Origin: an uncultured Eubacteriales bacterium
Lineage (GTDB): Bacteria > Bacillota > Clostridia > UBA1381 > UBA9506
Assembly (NCBI GenBank): GCA_902478395.1
Contig: CABSKZ010000012.1
Span: forward strand, 1 to 20,054
Length of the DNA: 20,054 nucleotides
Direction of reading: 5' to 3'
Part shown: one piece after another, positions 14,303 to 20,054 of the stretch
Layout: each line of letters opens with the position of its first letter
Numbering within the stretch: position 1 is the stretch's first letter
Notes under the pieces: generated by a model
The model's database searches: none
Told to the model about the DNA's origin: nothing
What the model saw: only the letters and a program-made list of their open reading frames with translations
Made by a program: the position numbers and the translations under genes

Positions 14303-15661
14303 ATGGCGGAAGTCGCAGTACAGGTGGCGGAAAAAACATCAATCCGTGAAAAAATACAATCGTTCAAGCAATATATAACCTACCCGAATGTGCTGCTTGC
14401 CATTGCATGGCTGATATGCCTGACACGCGGATTTATCCCCGCGCTGGAGCAGATATATTCCATTGGCCTTTTGGGCATCGCGCTGCTTCTGTGGCGGAGA
14501 GATGAGTTCTATTTAATGATGGCGTTTTTCGTCTTTTTCCTAGACCAGTTTTATGTCGGCGGGACAACGCCAGCCTACCGGCTTTTTTCCTACATCGCTT
14601 TAATTAAGTTTATTACTGAGTTGCCAAAGGTGCGGTTTCGAATTGCCTATCTTCCTGCAGTTGCCGTTTTTATATTGTTCTGCCTTTTCGGCGTCGGCAG
14701 AAACGGAGGAATCCGGCTGGGACTGAACCTGCTTGCGGACCTCATTATCGTATATACCACGTTGACCCGGATGAAAGCTGACCCGGAGCTTTTCCGTAAG
14801 CTGCTGTTTATGTATACGCTGGTTGCTGTGGCGGCTGGGGTCTATTCCCTAGCGGCGGGAAATGTTATTTCCTATGAGATTGGGCGGGAAAATGTCCGGT
14901 CGGAGGAAATTGTCCGCTACTGTGCGACGTTTGGAGATGCCAACTATGCCGGATTTTATTATAATATCGCAATTTTTACCCTGTTTAGCCTTAAACGGCC
15001 AAAATTAGCTGTACGGCTGCCCGTATTATTGATTTTGCACTACTTTATGCTGCTGACCAACAGTATCACGTCCTTTATTGGGTATCTTCTGTGTATGGTG
15101 TTGTTCATTGTCCTGCGGTATCCTAAAAAAGCCCCAATTATTTTCGGGGCTGCGTTCTTCTCCCTGTTGGCCGCTGTTGTACTGGTCATGACAATTCCCG
15201 CCCTGAATCAAATCGGCTTTATCAATAATGTGGTCATTCGGGTGTCGGAACAAATCCGGTACTTTCAGAGCGGCCGCATGGATATGTTTACGAGCGGAAG
15301 AACCGACATCTGGTCGTACTTCTGGGGCCATTTCGAGGAGCAGAATATTTTAGGAAAATTGTTTGGGGGAAATGTCGTTACTTCTGCGTTCACGGAGGAT
15401 AAATTTGTAACATTCCGCGCCTGCCATCAGGCATATATTCAGGGAATACTGACGTTTGGGATACTTGGCTCCGTCGTCGTATTCAGCACCATAATCGGGA
15501 AGTTTTTTTATAAAATCAGAGTATATTTTCGAACGCGTCTGAAAGATGAAAATTCGGATTTTACCTGCGTAATCGCAATCGCAACGCTGATGTGGCTGTT
15601 CTTTGGTTTTAGCATCGACTTCTTTCTTGACTGGCGGTTTATGTTCTTCTTCTTTATTTAA
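14303..15661 (+). CDS. Wzy-type polysaccharide polymerase / O-antigen ligase-like membrane protein
   Basis: The product is 452 residues and highly hydrophobic, with about ten to twelve membrane segments. The N-terminal cytoplasmic stretch is charged. The long extracytoplasmic loop before the last segments contains SGRTDIWSYFWGHFE and then CHQAYIQGILTFGILG. These correspond to the Wzy_C/O-antigen-ligase pattern of an arginine-bearing loop followed by a histidine before a membrane helix. It should join lipid-linked repeat units outside the membrane in partnership with the Wzz-like proteins. AAAGGAGG (14288-14293 region) lies well before ATG 14303. The protein ends abruptly in RFMFFFFI at TAA 15659-15661; this suits a last membrane helix and I see no frameshift. 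The alternative, a ligase, is less likely in a Wzx/Wzz locus. Confidence 0.88.
   Translation: MAEVAVQVAEKTSIREKIQSFKQYITYPNVLLAIAWLICLTRGFIPALEQIYSIGLLGIALLLWRRDEFYLMMAFFVFFLDQFYVGGTTPAYRLFSYIALIKFITELPKVRFRIAYLPAVAVFILFCLFGVGRNGGIRLGLNLLADLIIVYTTLTRMKADPELFRKLLFMYTLVAVAAGVYSLAAGNVISYEIGRENVRSEEIVRYCATFGDANYAGFYYNIAIFTLFSLKRPKLAVRLPVLLILHYFMLLTNSITSFIGYLLCMVLFIVLRYPKKAPIIFGAAFFSLLAAVVLVMTIPALNQIGFINNVVIRVSEQIRYFQSGRMDMFTSGRTDIWSYFWGHFEEQNILGKLFGGNVVTSAFTEDKFVTFRACHQAYIQGILTFGILGSVVVFSTIIGKFFYKIRVYFRTRLKDENSDFTCVIAIATLMWLFFGFSIDFFLDWRFMFFFFI
15125..15151 (-). terminator. Minus-strand intrinsic terminator-like element inside the polymerase gene
   Basis: Read on the minus strand, AGCCCC (15151-15146), a 10-base loop and GGGGCT (15135-15130) are followed by TTTTT (15129-15125). 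This is the full GC stem plus U-tract format. It cannot stop sense transcription, because the U-tract is only on the minus strand. Confidence 0.35.
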
Positions 15662-15667
15662 AACGAA

Positions 15668-15673
15668 AAGGGG
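15668..15673 (+). promoter_or_regulatory. Ribosome binding site that supports the TTG start of the GH5 lipoprotein
   Basis: AAGGGG lies 7 bases before TTG 15681, just after the polymerase stop. Starting here places a lipoprotein signal peptide exactly at the N-terminus. Confidence 0.65.
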
Positions 15674-15680
15674 CATTGTT

Positions 15681-17264
15681 TTGAAAAGAAACTATTTACG
15701 GATTTTTATAATATTAATTTGTATATTGCTTCTTTCGTCGTGTAGCCCGAAACAGACGGGTACACAGTTTGTGAAAGTGAATGGGACGGGTTTCTCGGAA
15801 GGGAACCAGCCTTATACGATAAAAAGTATTTCCGTATCGACAGACGAAACCTTTATTCCCTCGGAACAGGATTATCAAACCATCAGGGAGCTGGGCTTCA
15901 ACGCCGTCCGCCTGCATCTGGATTATAAGCTGTTTGAAGATGACGCGCAGCCATATATCTACCTGCAAAAGGGATGGGATTTACTGGAGCGGCATATTTC
16001 CTACGCCAAAAAGAACGACATAAAAATTTTGATGAATATGCACGTTCCGCAGGGAGGATATCAGTCGGGCGGAAAAGGAACCGCCCTCTGGACCGAACCG
16101 GAGAACCAGGACAGACTGGCCGAACTGTGGGGTGCTATTGCCAAAAAATATGCGGATGAAACGGCTGTTTTGGGATATGGTCTGGTGAATGAGCCGTTTC
16201 CCTGTGCGCCGGACGTAAAAACTGGTCAAAAATATTGGAGTGACCTTGCGGGTAAACTAGCGGAACGGATTCGGTATGTAGATCAAAACCATATCCTGTT
16301 TGCGGAGGTTGTGTCAGGCATTACAGACGGTGAAGGGAACCCACAAAATGTTGTTTTTACAGCCGCGGAGCATTATGGATATCCGGAACTGGAAGATGCG
16401 AATGTGGCCTATGAATTTCATATGTATGACCCGTATGCGTTTACGCATCAGGTGACGGCGGAAGCCGGAACCTCCAATAAGCCGTACACGTCCTATCCGA
16501 ATGAGTTCATTACGGCTTCGGAAAATCAGAAATATGTCGAGGACGCTTACCGCGGCGGAAGCCTGGATGTTTCCAATCTGCAGGAACAGACGATAACGAG
16601 CGAGCTGATAAGCTTGGACGGCAGCAAGCCGCGCTTTTTCCAGACCGGGATAGCGGTTATATCTGAGCAGGCGGGAGGCAATGTTTGGCTGACGTCGCTT
16701 CGTGTGGACGAATATGACCAAAACCGGAACCTGGTACGCAACGTGCTGAAACTCGACATGGATACACCTGAAACGTTTCTCATCTGGACAGGGGGGGATG
16801 CCGCCTATTCCGATTATGACCCAGCTAACAAGGCCGTGCATCTCCAGAGCCTATACAGCATGTATTCGGCGGTGCTGAATGAAGCCTCCATACCAGTAAA
16901 GAAAGGAAACTTTTATCAGGTTAAGGCGGCGGTCCGTGCGTCAGGTTTTGGACCAGGCAGCGAAATCAGACCGTTTATCAATGTTTATGAATGTGACAGC
17001 TATAAGGTGCTCAATAAAAATTATCTTTTGAGCCAGATGAATATGCGGATGCAGTTTGGCCTTGTGTTTGGCAAAGCCATGTTCTTGGGTGAGTTCGGCG
17101 CGGCGGAGGTCACATATTCCCCGGAACGGGGCGGACAGCAATGGATTCAGGATATGCGGAGCCTCGCAGAAGAAAAAGGGCTCAGCTACAATTATTTTGC
17201 CTATAACGACGGGTATTTTGACATAGACCGGTCAAGGTGGAACGGAAGCGGAGGCGGCCGATGA
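15681..17264 (+). CDS. GH5-type glycoside hydrolase lipoprotein with an inserted beta-rich domain
   Basis: The product is 527 residues from TTG 15681. It starts KRNYLRIFIILICILLLSSC, a lipoprotein signal with lipobox LSSC and lipidated C21, so it is anchored on the outer face of the membrane. The catalytic barrel follows family 5: GFNAVRLHLDY (72-82), ILMNMHVPQGG (116-126), LVNEPF with acid/base E171, EFHMYDPYAFTHQ (245-257) and FLGEFGAAE with nucleophile E471. Between the last two motifs, about residues 290-450, lies an extra beta-rich segment (TITSELISLDG, FYQVKAAVRASG, IRPFINVYE) that resembles a carbohydrate-binding jelly-roll inserted in the barrel. It probably trims, releases or remodels the EPS. 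An ORF extension back to 15603 would overlap the polymerase gene and hide the signal peptide. Confidence 0.87.
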   Translation: MKRNYLRIFIILICILLLSSCSPKQTGTQFVKVNGTGFSEGNQPYTIKSISVSTDETFIPSEQDYQTIRELGFNAVRLHLDYKLFEDDAQPYIYLQKGWDLLERHISYAKKNDIKILMNMHVPQGGYQSGGKGTALWTEPENQDRLAELWGAIAKKYADETAVLGYGLVNEPFPCAPDVKTGQKYWSDLAGKLAERIRYVDQNHILFAEVVSGITDGEGNPQNVVFTAAEHYGYPELEDANVAYEFHMYDPYAFTHQVTAEAGTSNKPYTSYPNEFITASENQKYVEDAYRGGSLDVSNLQEQTITSELISLDGSKPRFFQTGIAVISEQAGGNVWLTSLRVDEYDQNRNLVRNVLKLDMDTPETFLIWTGGDAAYSDYDPANKAVHLQSLYSMYSAVLNEASIPVKKGNFYQVKAAVRASGFGPGSEIRPFINVYECDSYKVLNKNYLLSQMNMRMQFGLVFGKAMFLGEFGAAEVTYSPERGGQQWIQDMRSLAEEKGLSYNYFAYNDGYFDIDRSRWNGSGGGR

Positions 17265-18448
17265 AAAAGATTGCTTTTGTCCTGCCACCGTTTCTTCCGC
17301 TGCCCCCAGTACGCGGCGGAGCAATGGAAACGCTCGTGAATTATTTGCTTCTGCACAATGAAAAGAATCACGACTTCGATTTTACGGTTTTCGGAGTCGA
17401 GGACGGCGAAGCCAAAAAAGCGGAGAAGGCCTACCAGCACACCCGTTTTCAGACCGTATCCGCTAAAAAGCGGTTTGCGGCGCTGGATTCGTACTATGTC
17501 CGTGGAATGAGAAAACTGTTCAAGATAGAGATTTCCCCAGAACGGCAATATCTGAAACGTTTGCTGAAACAGTTGGTTCCGGAAGCGTTTGACACAATCA
17601 TCGTGGAGAACCAGATTGCGTTTGTGCGGCCTATTGAAAAGGCGGTGGGAAAGAAAAATGTCGTGCTCCATCTGCATAACAAATTTCTGTTTGGCGGTAT
17701 CCGCTGCGGGGAGAAGATTCTGGCCGCCTGTGAGGGCGTTCTGGCAGTCAGCGACTTCATTCGGAGGGACGTTCTCACATTACCATGCGATGCTCCGCAG
17801 AAAGTGATGGTACTGCCGAACTGTGTGGATACGGAGCGGTTTGACAGCGGCAAGTACCAATCGCAGCGCGAAGAAATTCGCAGTCGGTTTGGAATTGAAC
17901 CCGATGAAACGGTGATTTTATATAGCGGAAGATTGCTGCGGGAAAAAGGAATCGTGGAACTGGTTGAAGCGTTTTCTGCATTGAAGGAACCAAAGGTGAA
18001 GCTTATGATTGTTGGCAGCAGCTGGTACGGGACTGACGCGGGAACGCCGTTTGTCGAAGAACTTCGGAGGCTGACAGAACCGGTTGCAAACCGGATTCTT
18101 TTTACTGGTTTCGTCCCCTATGAGAATATGCCTGCATATTATGCTGCGGCAGATATTTGTACCCTGCCTTCCTATATGGAGGCCTCGCCTCTTTCGGTTT
18201 TAGAAGCGCTGGCGTGTGGCAGGCCAATCGTGGTATCTGACGCCGGCGGAATACCGGAAAACGTGACGGAGGCGTGCGCGGTTACCGTAAGTCGTGGACC
18301 GGATATGGTCCCGGGGTTAACGAGGGCGTTCGCGCTGCTGGCCGGAGATGAAGCGCTCCGCAGGCGAATGGGAGAGGCGGGCCGCAAGTTTGTACAAAAC
18401 AGAGCCCCTGGATCCTATTATAGACGCTTTAAAGAACTTATGGATTGA
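17261..18448 (+). CDS. Glycosyltransferase family 4 (GT-B fold)
   Basis: The product is 395 residues. The start is ATG 17261, overlapping the previous TGA as ATGA, with GGAGG (17250-17254) 6 bases upstream; a GTG at 17237 is less likely. The N-domain opens KKIAFVLPPFLPLPPVRGGA, with the PxxGGA acceptor-side loop. The donor domain shows LAVSDFIRRD (161-170), VLPNCVDTERF (184-194), ILYSGRLLREKGIVELVEAF (219-238), ILFTGFVPYENM (279-290) and SYMEASPLSVLEALACGRPI with the E-x7-E pair E307/E315. This is a classic retaining cytoplasmic GT4 using a nucleotide-sugar donor. It is the fifth elongating transferase of the operon, separated from the other four by the polymerase and GH5 genes. Confidence 0.95.
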   Translation: MKKIAFVLPPFLPLPPVRGGAMETLVNYLLLHNEKNHDFDFTVFGVEDGEAKKAEKAYQHTRFQTVSAKKRFAALDSYYVRGMRKLFKIEISPERQYLKRLLKQLVPEAFDTIIVENQIAFVRPIEKAVGKKNVVLHLHNKFLFGGIRCGEKILAACEGVLAVSDFIRRDVLTLPCDAPQKVMVLPNCVDTERFDSGKYQSQREEIRSRFGIEPDETVILYSGRLLREKGIVELVEAFSALKEPKVKLMIVGSSWYGTDAGTPFVEELRRLTEPVANRILFTGFVPYENMPAYYAAADICTLPSYMEASPLSVLEALACGRPIVVSDAGGIPENVTEACAVTVSRGPDMVPGLTRAFALLAGDEALRRRMGEAGRKFVQNRAPGSYYRRFKELMD

Positions 18449-18464
18449 GGATAAGGAGAACAAC

Positions 18465-20015
18465 ATGCGCACAGAAAATTCTATCCGAAACAGTTTGTTT
18501 GCTATGGTAGGACAGATGATCAGCGTCCTGATGGGGTTTGTCGCCCGGACGATTTTTATTAGCATATTGGGGGACGAATACCTCGGGTTAAACGGTCTGT
18601 TTGCAAGCGTGCTTTCATTGCTGTCGCTGACGGAACTCGGCATCGGGACCGCAATTGCATTTGCGCTTTACAAGCCGATAGCGGAGCAGGACGAGGAAAA
18701 AATTTGTGCCTTGATGATTTTTTACAAAAAGGCGTATCGGATTATTGCGCTTCTGACAGCAGTGTTTGGCTTACTTCTGCTGCCGTTTTTGGACACAATT
18801 ACCAACGACGTGTCAAAAACGGTTCCGCATGTTCCAGTTATCTATTTGCTGTTCCTGACCAATACGGTCTCCAGCTACTTTTTCTCCTACAAGAGAACCT
18901 TGATTACAGCGAACCAGATGCACTATCTGAACACCGCGAACGAAAGCATCTGCATGTTTTCGCAGTACATTCTGCAAATTGTAATACTGAAGCTCACACA
19001 CAATTACATCCTGTATCTTGCGGTGCAGCTGGTCTGTGTGTTTTTGTCGAATGTGGCAATTTCCCGCAAAGCGGACAGGCTATATCCTTTTCTGAAAAAA
19101 TATAAAAAGGCGAAGCTGGACGGCGAAACGCTGGGGATGATGAAAACCAACATCCTCTCCATGCTGTTCCATAGGCTGGGGTCCGTGATGGTGACAGGGA
19201 CGGATAATATCATTATCGCCCAAATCAGCGTCGCGGTACTGGGGCTGTATTCAAATTATACGCTGGTGATCACCACACTGGCTACCATACTCTCACAAGC
19301 TTTCAATGCCGTTACGGCCAGCGTAGGGAATTTGATTGTACTGGAAAACAGGGAAAAACAGTTTGAGACCTATCACAATATCTACTTTCTGAATTTTTGG
19401 ATTTTTGGTTTTTTTGCGGTCGCGCTAAGTCAGACGGTAGAGCCGTTTATTGCCCTATGCTTTGGTGCGCAGCGGGTTTTGCCGGGCGGCGTTTTATATT
19501 TGATGCTCGTCAATTTCTTTTTAAACGGGATGCGGCTGTCCAACATTTTAGTAATCAATGCGGCGGGACTGTTTAAACAGATTAAATACAAATCCTTTGT
19601 GGAAGCGATCATTAATCTCGTTGCGTCCCTCTATTTCATGATGGGGCTGAATATGGGGATTTACGGGGTCCTGTTGGGGACCACCGTATCGATTGTTACC
19701 ACAAACCTTTGGTGGGAGCCGTATGTAATTTTTAAGCATACCTTCAAGGAAGCGCTGTGGCGGTATTTTGTAAAGTATGGCTTCTATAGCGCGGCGGTGC
19801 TGGTATCATTTTTCATCAGTAAGTTTTTATGCGGCGCTTTGCCCGGAGGCGGATGGCTGAACTGGATTTTCCGGGGCGTTGTGAGTTCACTTGTCCCCAA
19901 CCTAGTCTTTATACTGCTCTTTTTCCGCACGCGGCAGTTCCAATATGTGCGCGGGTTATTGCTGTCGTATGTGCAGAAATTTATAAAAAATAAAAACGGC
20001 GGGCCGGTTCAATAA
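18465..20015 (+). CDS. Wzx-type polysaccharide flippase (MOP/PST superfamily)
   Basis: The product is 516 residues with about twelve to fourteen membrane segments. The start is ATG 18465, with AAGGAG (18453-18458) 6 bases before it; the open frame further upstream (to 18348) overlaps the GT4 gene and is not part of the protein. The N-terminus RTENSIRNSLFAMVGQMISV and FVARTIFISILGDEYLGLNG are highly typical of Gram-positive Wzx/PST transporters, as is the LSLTELGIGTAIAFALYKPI block and the ILSMLFHRLGSVMVTGTDNI segment of the seventh membrane helix. It should move the completed lipid-linked repeat unit across the membrane for the polymerase. It closes the operon, with a 16-base gap from the last GT4. 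Confidence 0.95.
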   Translation: MRTENSIRNSLFAMVGQMISVLMGFVARTIFISILGDEYLGLNGLFASVLSLLSLTELGIGTAIAFALYKPIAEQDEEKICALMIFYKKAYRIIALLTAVFGLLLLPFLDTITNDVSKTVPHVPVIYLLFLTNTVSSYFFSYKRTLITANQMHYLNTANESICMFSQYILQIVILKLTHNYILYLAVQLVCVFLSNVAISRKADRLYPFLKKYKKAKLDGETLGMMKTNILSMLFHRLGSVMVTGTDNIIIAQISVAVLGLYSNYTLVITTLATILSQAFNAVTASVGNLIVLENREKQFETYHNIYFLNFWIFGFFAVALSQTVEPFIALCFGAQRVLPGGVLYLMLVNFFLNGMRLSNILVINAAGLFKQIKYKSFVEAIINLVASLYFMMGLNMGIYGVLLGTTVSIVTTNLWWEPYVIFKHTFKEALWRYFVKYGFYSAAVLVSFFISKFLCGALPGGGWLNWIFRGVVSSLVPNLVFILLFFRTRQFQYVRGLLLSYVQKFIKNKNGGPVQ

Positions 20016-20035
20016 AAAACATATGCCACAAAATA

Positions 20036-20054
20036 AAATGCCACGGAGAGGGCA
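20036..20054 (+). terminator. Possible operon terminator, cut by the window edge
   Basis: AAAATGCC (20036-20042 region) followed by ACGGAGAG and GGGCA suggests an AAAATGCC/GGCATTTT hairpin whose 3' arm and T-run would lie just beyond the window. Only TGCC/GGCA can be seen. Confidence 0.3.

Noticed and set aside
15603..15680. N-terminal extension of the GH5 gene into the polymerase gene
   Set aside because: It overlaps the polymerase coding region, lacks a ribosome site, and would place the lipoprotein signal peptide inside the protein. TTG 15681 explains the signal peptide and spacing.
18348..18464. N-terminal extension of the flippase frame into the upstream GT4 gene
   Set aside because: AAGGAG lies 6 bases before ATG 18465, and the protein from there begins with the typical flippase N-terminus.
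1..20054. Mobile elements, CRISPR arrays, tRNA or rRNA genes
   Set aside because: No transposase or integrase motifs, terminal inverted repeats, regularly spaced repeats or RNA-gene signatures were seen by eye.

Overview
The window looks like a chromosomal stretch from a mid-GC member of the Bacillota, most likely a gut-type Clostridia. The evidence is strong AGGAGG-type ribosome binding sites, frequent TTG/GTG starts, a clostridial-style Enzyme I active site (GSQNSHTAILAR), a DUF1919 protein and a Gram-positive-style polysaccharide locus. I cannot name the species. I see no insertion sequence, CRISPR array, tRNA or rRNA.

Layout. (1) Positions 1-1775 hold the end of the PTS phosphocarrier HPr (ptsH) and a complete Enzyme I gene (ptsI), closed by a long hairpin. 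(2) A convergent minus-strand gene (1831-2466) encodes a HAD-superfamily beta-phosphoglucomutase-like phosphatase with a TTG start and its own near-consensus promoter. (3) A 360-base divergent intergenic region carries two promoters and two kinds of operator-like dyads; it is followed by a DUF1919 'exopolysaccharide biosynthesis' protein (2827-3516). (4) After a 258-base AT-rich regulatory gap, twelve tightly spaced plus-strand genes (3775-20015) form one exopolysaccharide (EPS)/capsule operon.

How the operon works (inference from families). A polyprenyl-phosphate sugar-phosphate transferase starts the repeat unit on undecaprenyl phosphate. Five glycosyltransferases (three GT4, two GT2) extend it, a Wzx-type flippase exports it, and a Wzy-type polymerase links the units. 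Chain length would be set by two Wzz-like membrane proteins. A membrane-anchored metallophosphoesterase and a GH5 lipoprotein probably act outside the membrane on the lipid carrier or the polymer.

The exciting part is the chain-length module. The two adjacent Wzz-like proteins are diverged paralogues, and the second (6615-9155) continues after its second membrane segment into a cytoplasmic EAL domain, the fold of cyclic-di-GMP phosphodiesterases, then into a charged, probably disordered tail of about 110 residues. In this EAL domain the first metal-site ligands are kept (E515, N573, E605, D635), but the second-metal and general-base positions are lost (R636, S658, L691). It therefore looks like a sensor rather than an enzyme. 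No tyrosine kinase (CpsD/Wze) or PHP phosphatase (CpsB) is present, although these normally control Wzz in Gram-positive bacteria. I propose a Wzy-dependent EPS system whose copolymerase is controlled directly by a cyclic dinucleotide.

Several starts are non-ATG and were reassigned from the sequence: TTG for the HAD protein, the Wzz-EAL protein and the GH5 lipoprotein; GTG for the initiating transferase; and a probable CTG for the second GT4.
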